64,000 nt of DNA from Bifidobacterium simiiventris (lineage in GTDB: Bacteria; Actinomycetota; Actinomycetes; Actinomycetales; Bifidobacteriaceae). The notes beneath the pieces are model-generated. The model was given only the letters and a program-made list of their open reading frames with translations, made no database searches and had not been told where the DNA came from. This document shows positions 49,034 through 58,332 of the stretch, in pieces; the stretch's first letter is position 1, and each line of letters opens with the position of its first letter. The position numbers were made by a program, and so were the translations under genes. The stretch is taken from assembly GCF_019331715.1 (NCBI RefSeq), contig NZ_JAHBBG010000010.1, positions 26,124-90,123 on the forward strand, in the 5' to 3' direction.

Positions 49034-49064
49034 TCCCGCTGGTCCGACCAGAAAGCCCGGAATT
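49034..49064 (+). repeat. Right attachment site (attR core)
   Basis: An exact copy of 39061-39091, with T-arm similarity extending left to about 49022. It is followed by the second arm of a hairpin (49051-49064 with 49070-49083), the host-side terminator. Confidence 0.92.
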
Positions 49065-49126
49065 ATTGGAATTCCGGGCTTTCTCATGTTTTGCGATATA
49101 TCGTATTGCAGGGAACCGTCACTATG

Positions 49127-50086
49127 TCACTTGGCGAACGGCGCGGAGGCGTCGTCGAGTGCGGCTATCTCGTCGGCCGTCAGGTCGAGCGTCACCGAGC
49201 CGATAAGCGCCGGCAGCTGTTCGGGCGTACGGGCGGACGCGATCGGGCCAGCGACCTGCGGACGGTGCCGCAGCCATGCGAGCGCGACCGTCGCGATCGT
49301 CGTGTCATGCGCCTTCGCCACCGCGTCAAGCGCGTCGATCAGCGCGAACCCGTCGGCGGTCAGATAGTCGGCGACCATGCTCTGACGCGCCTTGCCTTCC
49401 GCGTCGGCGGCGGAACGGTACTTGCCGGTCAGGAATCCGGCGGCCAGCGAGAAGTACGGAAACACGGCGAGGTTCTCTCGTGCGGCCACCGGCGCGAGCG
49501 TGCGCTCGTAGTTGCCGCGGGCCACGAGATTGTAATGCGGTTCCAACGCGACCGGCAGCGCATAGCCGTGCTCGCGGGCGATACGGAACCATTCCTCGAT
49601 ACGGTCGGCCGTGTAGTTGGAAAGCCCGATCGCGCGGATCTTGCCGGCCTTGACCAGTTCGTCGAACGCGGCCGCGGTCTCCTCGAGCGGCGTGTTCTTG
49701 TCGTCGAAGTGCGCATAGTACAGGTCGATCACGTCGGTGCCGAGACGTAGCAGCGACTCGTTCGCCGCAGCGATCACGTTGTCGTGCGACAGGCCCTTGT
49801 ACTGCGGGTGCTCGCTCACCTTCGTGGCGACGACCACCTTGTCGCGGTTGCCGTGCACGGCCAGCCAACGGCCGAGGATGATCTCGGATTCGCCGCCCGC
49901 ATTGCCTGGCGCCCACGCCGAATACACGTCGGCGGTGTCGATGAAGTTGCCGCCGGCCTCGACGTATTCGTCGAGCACCGTGCGGCTGGTCGCCTCGTCG
50001 CTCGTCCAACCGAACGTGTTGCCGCCCAACACGAGCGGGAACACCTCCAAATCGCTGTTGCCCACCTTCACGCGCTGATCGGTCAT
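49127..50086 (-). CDS. Aldo/keto reductase
   Basis: A 319-residue NADPH-dependent oxidoreductase with the TIM-barrel family pattern. The catalytic tetrad is visible as Asp and Tyr in FIDTADVYS, Lys in VVVATKVSEH and His in LYYAHFDD. GPIASARTPEQL forms the cofactor phosphate site. The start at 50086 (MTDQRVKVGNSDLEV) has AAAGGAC seven bases upstream. It is divergent from a DUF2316 gene, a common neighbour of such reductases. It begins 63 bp beyond attR and is host DNA. Confidence 0.93.
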   Translation of the reverse strand: MTDQRVKVGNSDLEVFPLVLGGNTFGWTSDEATSRTVLDEYVEAGGNFIDTADVYSAWAPGNAGGESEIILGRWLAVHGNRDKVVVATKVSEHPQYKGLSHDNVIAAANESLLRLGTDVIDLYYAHFDDKNTPLEETAAAFDELVKAGKIRAIGLSNYTADRIEEWFRIAREHGYALPVALEPHYNLVARGNYERTLAPVAARENLAVFPYFSLAAGFLTGKYRSAADAEGKARQSMVADYLTADGFALIDALDAVAKAHDTTIATVALAWLRHRPQVAGPIASARTPEQLPALIGSVTLDLTADEIAALDDASAPFAK

Positions 50087-50323
50087 GTTGCCGTCCTTTC
50101 CCGCGTCCCACACGTATGGAATCATTGCGAGCGCCGCGAATCGGCCGTCCATCTCGTATCGGCGGTGGACATTGGTTTCGCAAAACGCATCCCCATCATT
50201 CTCCCGCGATCCGGCCTCCATATGCGAGGTCGTTCCGCTGCCGGCTGAGAACAACGATGGCGAAACCCCGGCTATCGTTGACGTAAGGAATTTCGGTATG
50301 AGACGAGACAGGGGGAGTGCGAC

Positions 50324-50623
50324 ATGTCGTTGACGAGCGAGCAGCGTGCGGCGACCATCCGCGAGTTTCGCGAGAACATGGCATTGCTGGGACTGGCAGC
50401 AGAGCGGATCGGCGCGGATTTCGGAGTGTCCGGCGCAACTGTCGAACGCATCGTCGAACTGAGGTCCGGCGTGCTGGAATACCCGTGGATCGTGCGCCGG
50501 TATTTGTTGGATAAGGCCGCCGCCGCTGGTGTGGAGCCGGTGCCGTTCAGTGCGCTGCGCGGTGACCCGCACGACTACTGGTTCTTGGACGATCGGGTCA
50601 TCGACGCGAACCGGCTCGACTGA
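50324..50623 (+). CDS. DUF2316 family protein
   Basis: A 99-residue cytoplasmic protein that begins MSLTSEQRAATIREFRENMA and ends GDPHDYWFLDDRVID, both hallmarks of DUF2316. The middle (LAAERIGADFGVSGATVERIVEL) looks like a helix-turn-helix, so it may be a regulator of the divergent aldo/keto reductase. ATG follows GGGGGAG. Confidence 0.85.
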   Translation: MSLTSEQRAATIREFRENMALLGLAAERIGADFGVSGATVERIVELRSGVLEYPWIVRRYLLDKAAAAGVEPVPFSALRGDPHDYWFLDDRVIDANRLD

Positions 50624-50686
50624 ATCGTGCTGATTCCCGCGACCAGACTGTTACGGCGGTGATTCGCCAAGTGATACGCTGACGCC

Positions 50687-51388
50687 ATGTGCAGATGTTT
50701 TGCGGCCGATCTGGACTGGGACGCGATCGCGGCCCGGTTCGACGTGGATGAAGGCGACGTGAATCCCGCCGCGCTTCCGGCTCCGTCGTACAACCTCCAA
50801 CCCAAGCGGACCGTCGGCATCGTGGCGGAAGGGAGGGACGGCAAGCGTCATCTGACCGGCGCGTACTGGTCGCTGATCCCGGCGTGGAGCCCGGTCAGGG
50901 AACCGGCGTATCCCACGTACAACGCACGCGTCGAGTCGGCGTGCGCCAAGCCCACGTTCGCCGATTCGGCCAAATCCATGCGCGCGGTCATCCCCGCATC
51001 CGGATACTACGAATTCCATGGTCGCCGGCCGTACTATTTCCACGCGCCGGACGACATGCCGCTGTTCCTGGCCGGACTGTTCTCGTGGTGGCGCGCTCCG
51101 CAAGACCCGTTTCCGTGGCTGCTGACCGCGACGATCCTCACCTGCCGGGCCGTGGACGGTCCGGCAACGGTGCACGACCGCATGCCGCTGCTCGTGCCGC
51201 ATGACATGACCGACGCGTGGCTCGATCGCGCGGTTGCCGGTGCGTCATTGATGACGGACATGCAGAACGGCGGCACTGAGTTGTCACGTAAACTCGCCTT
51301 CCATGAGGTCGCCGCGTTCGGCCCGACGGACGATGGCCATGAACTGATTCGACCGTTGCCGCAGGTCGATGCGTCCAGCTTGTTTTGA
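50687..51388 (+). CDS. HMCES/YedK-type abasic-site shielding protein
   Basis: A 233-residue SRAP-domain protein. The family forms a covalent bond between Cys2 and abasic sites in single-stranded DNA. Cys2 is present (MCRCF), as are the NARVES substrate loop with the active Asn and Glu, IPASGYYEF and HDRMPLLV with the catalytic His. The N-terminus differs from the usual MCGRF in that residue 4 is Cys. No SOS box is visible upstream. Confidence 0.9.
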   Translation: MCRCFAADLDWDAIAARFDVDEGDVNPAALPAPSYNLQPKRTVGIVAEGRDGKRHLTGAYWSLIPAWSPVREPAYPTYNARVESACAKPTFADSAKSMRAVIPASGYYEFHGRRPYYFHAPDDMPLFLAGLFSWWRAPQDPFPWLLTATILTCRAVDGPATVHDRMPLLVPHDMTDAWLDRAVAGASLMTDMQNGGTELSRKLAFHEVAAFGPTDDGHELIRPLPQVDASSLF

Positions 51389-51419
51389 CATGGATGTCTG
51401 AGACCGGAGGAATTATCGA

Positions 51420-51794
51420 TCACCGCTTGCCGAGGGTGACGTAGACGCCGAGACCGTCGCCGCCGAGGATCTGCCGGATCATGTCGCGTTCGTCATTGTT
51501 GGCGTAGGTGATACGCAGATAGCCGAGCCGTTCGTTTGACGCGGGACAGTCGGCCGCTACCGGTTCCACGCTCACGTCGCTGCCGACGTTGCGGATGCGT
51601 GCGATGATGTCGGCCTTGTCGTTGACCGCGGTCTTCACCTGTTCGTAGGGCGTGAGGCTGTTGCAGGGGACGCTGTTGGCGCGACGGAACGTGACTGTGC
51701 CGGTGACGGCCAGTGTCGTGGCAATGAGTACGCCCACGAGGAACGCGGACAAGACGGCGATGACGATGGTGCGGGGGCGGGATATGATGGTCAT
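51420..51794 (-). CDS. Small membrane-anchored protein next to an ABC exporter
   Basis: A 124-residue protein with one N-terminal membrane segment (IVIAVLSAFLVGVLIATTLAV) and an extracytoplasmic domain with two cysteines (VPCNSL, DCPASN) that could form a disulphide. AAGGAG lies seven bases before the ATG. It is the last gene of an operon with a lactococcin-972-type ABC transporter. I do not recognise a family. It could be an accessory, an immunity factor or an atypical exported substrate. Confidence 0.7.
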   Translation of the reverse strand: MTIISRPRTIVIAVLSAFLVGVLIATTLAVTGTVTFRRANSVPCNSLTPYEQVKTAVNDKADIIARIRNVGSDVSVEPVAADCPASNERLGYLRITYANNDERDMIRQILGGDGLGVYVTLGKR

Positions 51795-51849
51795 GATCGG
51801 CTCCTTGTGATTGGTGATGGTTGTGTTTGCGGCTGTGGTAGGTATGCGG

Positions 51850-52503
51850 CTATTCGTCGGGGTGGGAGTTGACGTGATAGACGTGGTCGCAGGCGTCGAC
51901 GAGTACGGGATCGTGGGTGGCGAGGATGATGGACGCGCCTTGTGCGGCGCGTTCGCGCAGGAGCCGGATGATGTTGGCGCGGTTGCCGGCGTCGAGCGAT
52001 GCGGTGGGTTCGTCGGCGAGGATGATGGACGCGTTCTTGTAGATGGCACGGGCGATGCCGAGACGTTGCTTTTCGCCGCCGCTCAAATGCGATGCGATTT
52101 CATCGCTCCGACCGGCCAATCCGGTCAGGCGTAGGGCGTTGCGGATGCGTCGCCGGTCGCCGCCGACCGCCAGTCCGATATGGTTGAGCCGCATGCTGAC
52201 GTTGAAGCCGACGGTCTCCTCGTCCATGATGCCGTAGTCCTGCAGGATGAACGCGGCCTTGTCCCGCCAGAACCGTCGGCGTTGACGCTGGTTCCAGCCG
52301 GTCGTGTCGATGCCGTCGATGGCTAGCGTGCCGGCCGTCGGGGTCTGCAAGAGGCCGATGGTGTGCAGGAGCGTGGTCTTGCCGCAGTCGCTCGGTCCAG
52401 TCAGCGCGGTCATCGTGCCGGGCGTGATGTCGAGGTTGATGTCGCCGGTGATGACGTGTCCGTTGATGCCGGTTGAGAGATTCCGGCAGGTGATGATGAT
52501 CAT
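51850..52503 (-). CDS. ABC transporter ATP-binding protein, lactococcin-972 type
   Basis: A 217-residue ATPase with Walker A GPSDCGKTTLL, Q-loop ILQDYGIMDEETVGFN, signature LSGGEKQRLGIARA, Walker B IILADEP and a switch His in ATHDP. GPSDCGKT departs from the common GxSGSGKS, with Asp-Cys in place of Gly-Ser. With the large membrane protein upstream it matches the two-component exporters found beside lactococcin-972-like bacteriocins. AAGGAG precedes the ATG. Confidence 0.88.
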   Translation of the reverse strand: MIIITCRNLSTGINGHVITGDINLDITPGTMTALTGPSDCGKTTLLHTIGLLQTPTAGTLAIDGIDTTGWNQRQRRRFWRDKAAFILQDYGIMDEETVGFNVSMRLNHIGLAVGGDRRRIRNALRLTGLAGRSDEIASHLSGGEKQRLGIARAIYKNASIILADEPTASLDAGNRANIIRLLRERAAQGASIILATHDPVLVDACDHVYHVNSHPDE

Positions 52504-52524
52504 GGTGATGCTCCTTGAAGGTTT

Positions 52525-54486
52525 TTATAGGGTGCGGTCGTTGATCGCGCGGAACCGGCTGGCGATGGCCGTGCGATGGCAAATGGCGGAGAACAGTGCG
52601 GTGATGATCGCGGCGAGCAGTGTGATCGGAATGCCGGCCGACCGCTGTGTGGCGATCACGACGCAGACGATGCCGGCCGCGGCCAGTGCGAACAGGGTTT
52701 CCTTGAGGATCGTCGGTGCGGCGAGCCGGACGGGCGCGTATCCGGCCAGCAGCAGGGGATAATCGTGACCGGCGCGCAGGGTGGCGCGCACGTCGGCGCC
52801 GACGAGGGCGACCATCGCGAACGCGGCCAGCAACAGGATGATCGCGGCGGCCTGCATCCACGCGAAATACGCGGAGAACTGGGCTCGCAGGATCTGCGCT
52901 TCGGCGATGTACCGCACCGACACCGCCGTGCCCAATCCGGCATGTGCGACCTGCCGACGCGTGTCGTCGAGTCCGGTCAGGACGATGTTGCGCGAGGAGA
53001 GCGCGGGCGTGAGGAATCCGGAATCGGAGAACCCATCGAGATCAGGCACGACGATGAGCGTTGCGTGACGGGAGAACAGCATGTCGTCGGACCCGCCTTT
53101 GAGCAGCGGCACGGTCACGCCGTCCTCCACGTAATATCGCGACTCGGCACGCAATCGGTCGGCTTGCGTGCCGTTCTTGGCCCACGTGGCAAACTGGTCG
53201 ACGATCTGTTGGGTCTGCTCGTCCAGCCGACCGGCATCCACTGGCGTGATGCCGGTCGTGGCGTCGGGGTCGATGCCGACCAGATCGAGCCAGGACCGGG
53301 TCACCAGACCGGTCACCGGCGTATCCACCATGGTTCTGCTCTCCGGCCCGTCCGTGAACGTGTACGATAATGCCGCCTTACCCTGCTGCTCCATCGCACG
53401 GACCAAAGCTGCGGCCCTCACATCCATATCACTCTGGCCGGGATCGAACGTGACGGATACGGACACCTGATCGCGCAGCCGCTGCCATACGGACTGCTCG
53501 CGCGCCGCGTCGGACGCCTCACGAAACGAAAGCATCGACGGGGCGATCACGGCCAGCGCGGCGACGAACACCACCGCTTTGACCAGCACGCTCGCCCGCA
53601 ACAATCCCCGCGGCATGGGCCGCCGATCGGCGATCATGCGCGCGGACGGCCAACAAGCGGCCGACAACACCAACGTGAATGTCAACAGACAGGCGAAAAC
53701 CATGGTCTCCACCACCAGCATCACACGCAGCAGATACGGCACGAACACCCTGCCACGCGACACGAGCACGCCCAGTGCGGCCACCACGTCCACGACCACG
53801 GCGACCGCCAGCATCGGCAGCATCAGACCGACCGCGTCATCATACTGAATCTTCCACGCCGGCACCCCGGCCAGCACGCGCAAAGCGCGTGATCGCGCCT
53901 TGAACGACAGCCAGAACAACACCAGCACGGCCGTCAACGCCACCGCGGCACCCACGGCGACGCGAAAACTCGACTGTTCCAACAGCATGTGCAGATCACC
54001 AGCCAGATCGTCGTCTCCGTATTCCAGCTGCACGCCCGTACTCGTCGCCCAATCGTCCAAAGCGTTGCGAGCAGAATCATCCCATCGTCCGCATACCAGA
54101 TACTGGCCGCTCGCCGACGCACTGTCCAGGCGATCCGATCCGGCGACCTTGCCGTCGGGCAGACTGCCGAACCGACGGATCGACGCACCCGGTTCCAAAC
54201 CCGGCAGCGCGGTACCGGCCCGCGGCACAAACACCTGCGCGTCGGTGCCATGCTCCATATCCGGCACGATCTTCACCAACTCCAAGCCGAGTGCGTCGTT
54301 CCGCTCGACCAACTGCCGCAACGCATCGGCATCATCCATCCCGTCGGGCAGCGTCACGGTGACCACGGCGGACGGATGCAACTCCTGCGGTAGGGAACGA
54401 TCATGCAGATCGCACAGCACCCACGCCACGAACACGGCCAGCGCGCACATCAGCGCGGACGATACCATCAACAGTTTGCGATGCAT
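52525..54486 (-). CDS. Large bacteriocin-associated integral membrane protein
   Basis: A 653-residue protein with an N-terminal helix, a large external domain (about 30-170), a block of four membrane segments (about 175-320), a second external domain and three or four C-terminal helices. This MacB/FtsX-like layout with seven or more helices matches the putative immunity/permease proteins of lactococcin-972-type loci. It is the first gene of a leftward operon with the ATPase and the 124-residue protein. The start at 54486 is preceded by AAGGGGGG. It is divergent from a response regulator that may control it. Confidence 0.82.
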   Translation of the reverse strand: MHRKLLMVSSALMCALAVFVAWVLCDLHDRSLPQELHPSAVVTVTLPDGMDDADALRQLVERNDALGLELVKIVPDMEHGTDAQVFVPRAGTALPGLEPGASIRRFGSLPDGKVAGSDRLDSASASGQYLVCGRWDDSARNALDDWATSTGVQLEYGDDDLAGDLHMLLEQSSFRVAVGAAVALTAVLVLFWLSFKARSRALRVLAGVPAWKIQYDDAVGLMLPMLAVAVVVDVVAALGVLVSRGRVFVPYLLRVMLVVETMVFACLLTFTLVLSAACWPSARMIADRRPMPRGLLRASVLVKAVVFVAALAVIAPSMLSFREASDAAREQSVWQRLRDQVSVSVTFDPGQSDMDVRAAALVRAMEQQGKAALSYTFTDGPESRTMVDTPVTGLVTRSWLDLVGIDPDATTGITPVDAGRLDEQTQQIVDQFATWAKNGTQADRLRAESRYYVEDGVTVPLLKGGSDDMLFSRHATLIVVPDLDGFSDSGFLTPALSSRNIVLTGLDDTRRQVAHAGLGTAVSVRYIAEAQILRAQFSAYFAWMQAAAIILLLAAFAMVALVGADVRATLRAGHDYPLLLAGYAPVRLAAPTILKETLFALAAAGIVCVVIATQRSAGIPITLLAAIITALFSAICHRTAIASRFRAINDRTL

Positions 54487-54614
54487 GACGCCCCCCTTTT
54501 TCGTACGAAACGATTTGAGCGACTTCCCGACGTTCTGATACGCCGTCGGGAATCGGCTTCACCGTACGTGCGACGAACCTCGGGTTCCAGCGATGTCCCC
54601 CGGTGAGGGACATC

Positions 54615-55382
54615 ATGTGCGCACGCAATGCGGCGGCGGATAATGGGAGCATGCAGACGAAGAAAACCATTTCGCCGGTCGCGGTGGGCGTGACCGACAA
54701 CGACGTGCTCACCCTCGGCGCATTGCGCTCGCTGCTGACCCGTATGAGCGGCATCAATGTGGCCTGGACGACCGGCGACGGCAATCATGCCATCGACCTG
54801 TGTCGCAATCCGCATACCCGACCGGACGTCTTACTGGTCGACATGTCGATGGAACCCCTACCCGGCATCGAAGTCTGCCAACGCATTCGCGCCGCCGGAC
54901 TGACCATCGGACTGGTGTGCATCACGTCGTTCACGCTGCGTACCTACGCGGCACAGGCCGCTCGCGCCGGCGCACAGGCCATCGTGTCGAAAACTGACCT
55001 GCCCGGCATGTGCAACGCCATCCTGCAAGCTGCGCGCGGCAAGGCCAGTTCCTCGCCGGTCGACGGTGTCATCTTTCACGACACGGATACGTCCGACAGC
55101 GGAGCAGTCGCCGGCGAGACGGACAACGGCACGGCGACAGCGCAGGCCGGCGCAACGTTACCGGTCGCGTCGGTCGCCGATCCCGTGACGACCATGCCGT
55201 CGATGCGCGAACTGCAGATCATTCGCATGCTCGCCGACGGCATGGAAACCGAAGCCATCTCCCGATCGCTCTCACTGAGCCGCTACACCATCGCCACGTA
55301 TCTCAAACGCGCCTGCGACAAACTCGGCGCACTCAACCGCGTCAATCTCATCGCCATCTGCGAGCGCAGGGGACTGCTATGA
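54615..55382 (+). CDS. LuxR-family response regulator
   Basis: About 255 residues. The receiver domain has the acidic pocket VGVTDND, phospho-acceptor Asp in VLLVDMSMEPLPG and the conserved Lys in IVSKTDLPG. After a low-complexity linker comes a LuxR/NarL HTH (MRELQIIRMLADGMETEAISRSLSLSRYTIATYLK). The ATG at 54615 has TGAGGGA at good distance; 54651 (MQTKKT) is possible but its GGGAG is too close. It is divergent from the bacteriocin-type operon and coupled to the kinase gene downstream. Confidence 0.88.
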   Translation: MCARNAAADNGSMQTKKTISPVAVGVTDNDVLTLGALRSLLTRMSGINVAWTTGDGNHAIDLCRNPHTRPDVLLVDMSMEPLPGIEVCQRIRAAGLTIGLVCITSFTLRTYAAQAARAGAQAIVSKTDLPGMCNAILQAARGKASSSPVDGVIFHDTDTSDSGAVAGETDNGTATAQAGATLPVASVADPVTTMPSMRELQIIRMLADGMETEAISRSLSLSRYTIATYLKRACDKLGALNRVNLIAICERRGLL

Positions 55383-56644
55383 ACGGCCGTACCGCACAGT
55401 CGAACGCTGCGGCCGACATCAATGTCAATGCCAATGATCCGCAGGATGACTGCACGACGGACGGCAGCGTCCGCAATACCGTCATGAATCGCCTCGCGAC
55501 GATAATCATCGCAGCCTCGGCCGGGCTGACCATACCGTTCGCGGCGGCGGTGCTCGCAAACGGGGCCGTTACGATACCGTCGGCGATGATGATCGCCGTC
55601 GCCTGCGTGCTGTCGGTCGTCGCGTATTGTCATCCGCTGTTTGCGGGCTATGCCGTCACATTGGTGTGGGCGTGCGCGTGTCTGTCGCCGACGTTGGCCG
55701 GGGGAGTGTTGCTGATGACGATGCCGGTCGCGGTCGGCGGCATGCTGGCGACGCGTTGTAATACGCGGCACGGGGTCGTTGTCACAGGTGCACAACTATT
55801 GACGCTGACAGCAGGGACGATGATGGGCGTTGTGCGGGCCGCCGATGATCCCGCTGCGATGACGGCATTACTGCTGATTCCCGTCGCTCCGCTTGTGGGA
55901 TTGCTCATGGCGTGGAAACAGCGGCTCGACCATGCGCGGGAAGCCGAACGGGAGCTGGAGCAGCGGCGTCGCGCCATGCTCGAGCAGGAGCGGCGTGCGG
56001 CGGCGGCCACGCGCATCCACGATCAGGTCACCAACCGGCTCGCCTATCTCATCCTGCGCATCGCCAACGATCAGGCCGAATGGGATGCCGATGCGCCGGA
56101 CGCGGCGCGATTGCGCGCGGAACTGGCCGACCTGTCCGGCATCGCACAGGGTGTGCTCGACGAAACCCGCGACGTCATCGGCATTCTCGACGGCAGCCGA
56201 CCGCCGGTCGTGGAGACCGCCACTGACGCCGATCCGGCCGGAGAAACCGCCATGCTGTGCGATCATCTCAACGCAGTCGCCGGGCGTCTCGAAGCGCTCG
56301 GCTTCACCGTGAACGCCGCGGTATCCGGTTCGCTGCCGCAACGCTACAGCGTCGACGCGGTCAGCGAACTGCACGATCTCATTGACGAAACCGGCAACAA
56401 CATCGCCAAACACGCGCAGCCGCACACCGACTGCGCCATCCATGTCACGCTCGACGACCGGCAGGCGACGCTGACCTCCCGCAACCGCATGCAGACTGGT
56501 CCCGACCCCTCCGGCGACGCCCTGAAATCCGGAACCGGGCTACGTGCCAAAGCCGCGCGCATCCGTCGTCTCGGAGGCACGCTCGACCACACCGTGCGCG
56601 GCAGCGACTGGACCCTGTCCGCGCGTCTGCCGTTGCACGGGTAA
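55379..56644 (+). CDS. Sensor histidine kinase (HisKA_3 type)
   Basis: A 421-residue membrane kinase with about five membrane helices (residues 35-180), a basic coiled stretch, the phospho-acceptor region ATRIHDQVTNRLAYL, and an HATPase domain with NNIAKHAQPH (N box) and GTGLRAKAARI (G box). The intramembrane sensor lacks a large external loop, as in kinases that sense cell-envelope stress or peptides. The ATG overlaps the regulator's stop (ATGA). Confidence 0.88.
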   Translation: MNGRTAQSNAAADINVNANDPQDDCTTDGSVRNTVMNRLATIIIAASAGLTIPFAAAVLANGAVTIPSAMMIAVACVLSVVAYCHPLFAGYAVTLVWACACLSPTLAGGVLLMTMPVAVGGMLATRCNTRHGVVVTGAQLLTLTAGTMMGVVRAADDPAAMTALLLIPVAPLVGLLMAWKQRLDHAREAERELEQRRRAMLEQERRAAAATRIHDQVTNRLAYLILRIANDQAEWDADAPDAARLRAELADLSGIAQGVLDETRDVIGILDGSRPPVVETATDADPAGETAMLCDHLNAVAGRLEALGFTVNAAVSGSLPQRYSVDAVSELHDLIDETGNNIAKHAQPHTDCAIHVTLDDRQATLTSRNRMQTGPDPSGDALKSGTGLRAKAARIRRLGGTLDHTVRGSDWTLSARLPLHG

Positions 56645-56647
56645 TAA

Positions 56648-56671
56648 GTTGCATCATTGCAATGATGCAAC
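56648..56671. terminator. Palindromic hairpin between the kinase and hipA genes
   Basis: A perfect 24-bp palindrome (12-bp arms, GTTGCATCATTG and its complement) lies three bases after the kinase stop and covers the end of the convergent hipA. It is a probable bidirectional terminator. Confidence 0.6.
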
Positions 56672-57876
56672 CGCGATAGCGAACCGTTCGCTCATCAGGT
56701 TGATGGAATGCGTATCGATGCGGCGCATGGCGGCACGCGGCATCGCTTGCGACAGCACCGAATGCAGTGTCGCAGACCATTGCTCGGCATGTCTGCGACT
56801 TACCCCGAACAGACCGAGACAATCGTCTGAGCGCAGCTTATCCACAGTGACTTCCGCATCACCGAATAATGCAGTTTGATGCAGGTCCGTCGCTTTCGCG
56901 TCGTATGGTTCGGGATTCAGATCGAACGCCGGAGCCAGCTCCCAGGCATTGCCACGGCGTAAATAACCATGATTGCGCAGATGGTCGTCCAGATTGCCGA
57001 TCGCCGCACCGAACATGGCCCGATGCCATAATTCCACGGTATCGCCTCCAGAACGCCGAGTGAATTCCGCCAGATCAAGCCAGTCGCCACCATCCCCATC
57101 CGTCGCTTCCAATGCGGTCATCGCGGACATATACGGTATCCTCGCCATATTTCCCACCGATGGTGCGGGTTCGCGGTCGAATCGTTTGGTCAGCAGCACG
57201 GTCCTGGCCCGTCCTTCGATGTCGTTCACCGTGAGGGTGCGATGTTCCGGCACCTGTATGCCAGCCATACGGGCAAGTTCCAGCGTGACCGCCTCCCAGT
57301 CGATGACGTCCCAGTCGTCGCCGTTCGGCTTGGGGAATTTTGCCAGCCATAGCGATTGCCGATCTGCCACCGAGGCTTTTGGCCTGGCGCCGCCCAACGA
57401 GCCGGTCGCACGATACAGTCTGCGCAGCGATACGTCGCTCACCTCTCGGTTCTGTTCCACCGCGTCGGCGGTGTTCAACAGTTCCGGCAGATTGGCCAGT
57501 ACGGGGACTCCTTCGTTTCCCGCAACCGGCTTGCCGTCAACGATGAAACGCGGATCGCTCCCTGACGGGTGAGGTCATTGACGCCGAACAGGTATTCCGA
57601 TTCGCTGACCCGTGTACGTTTCAGACTGCGGGCGAAGATCTTCCGCCCCCAACGATCGGGGGCGCAATCCGAGAACGGCCCCAGACCGGCAAAGAAGAAC
57701 GGGGCCAGCGAGCGCGGCAGTGACGGAAACATGTCGAAGGCATGCGGTGCGACGACGTAATCCGCGTCATACCGGAACGATAGATCATCGCCGGTGGCGT
57801 ACAGCGTGCCGGCCGTGACTTCCGTCCCGGTCGCCAAAGTAATCAGAACCTTGGCTTCAATGGTTTGTGCCGGCAT
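56654..57876 (-). pseudogene. hipA: HipA-type Ser/Thr kinase toxin, split by a frameshift
   Basis: Two frames together make a standard HipA of about 405 residues. The first (57876 to about 57555) holds the N-terminal domain with FSDCAPDRWGRKI and ends QGAIRVSSLTASRL before a stop. The other frame continues the expected sequence as RFIVDGKPVAG...LANLPELLNTADAVEQ and carries the kinase core: GNLDDHLRNHG (catalytic loop) and FDLNP (metal site). The shift lies near 57552-57562 and one base explains it. Active HipA phosphorylates tRNA synthetases and stops growth. The gene follows hipB with six bases between. Confidence 0.82.
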
Positions 57877-57882
57877 GACGCA

Positions 57883-58179
57883 TCACCTTCTTACGCGTTT
57901 GGGCAGTTGTTCGTTTGCCCTGAGACGACCGAGATCCGTGGCATACGGGTCGCAGGATGAGACCAGCGCATCCGCCATGTGCAAGACGCGGGCAATGCTC
58001 AGCAACGAGTCGGTGCGCACGGCTTTTCCCTGTTCGAGATTCGATACCGTGGTCGGACTGACACCGGCGCGCTGAGCCACATCGGCGACGGTCAGCGCCA
58101 GTAGCCGACGTTGTTGGGAGAGGCGTTCTCCCAGAGTACGCAAGTCGCGTCGTACAGCAGTAGGGGTGTATTTCATCAT
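57883..58179 (-). CDS. hipB: HipB-type HTH antitoxin
   Basis: A 98-residue XRE-type protein: LGERLSQQRRLLALTVADVAQRAGVSPTTVSNLEQGKAVR is the helix-turn-helix, shown by its core VSPTTVSNLEQGK. It should bind its own promoter and neutralise HipA. Two adjacent ATG codons (58179 and 58176) follow AAGAG. Its promoter region is strikingly AT-rich compared with the window. It is intact while its toxin partner is frameshifted. Confidence 0.87.
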   Translation of the reverse strand: MMKYTPTAVRRDLRTLGERLSQQRRLLALTVADVAQRAGVSPTTVSNLEQGKAVRTDSLLSIARVLHMADALVSSCDPYATDLGRLRANEQLPKRVRR

Positions 58180-58196
58180 AAGCTCTTTTATATATA

Positions 58197-58233
58197 GTAT
58201 ATTGGTCTCTAACTTTGATAATCAACAATATAC
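58197..58233. promoter_or_regulatory. AT-rich hipBA promoter with inverted operator half-sites
   Basis: GTATATTG at 58197-58204 and CAATATAC at 58226-58233 form perfect 8-bp inverted half-sites 21 bp apart (29 bp start to start). They flank TATA-rich -10 candidates for the leftward hipBA operon. Spaced inverted half-sites are typical of HipB autoregulation. Confidence 0.6.
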
Positions 58234-58332
58234 TGCATATTATATGTACCTCGCTAGCCCGTATGGAAGCTTTCCTGAATCAAAAACCAGACGATTTCCC
58301 ACTCAGGATTTCGGAATTGGACCATGCGCCGA

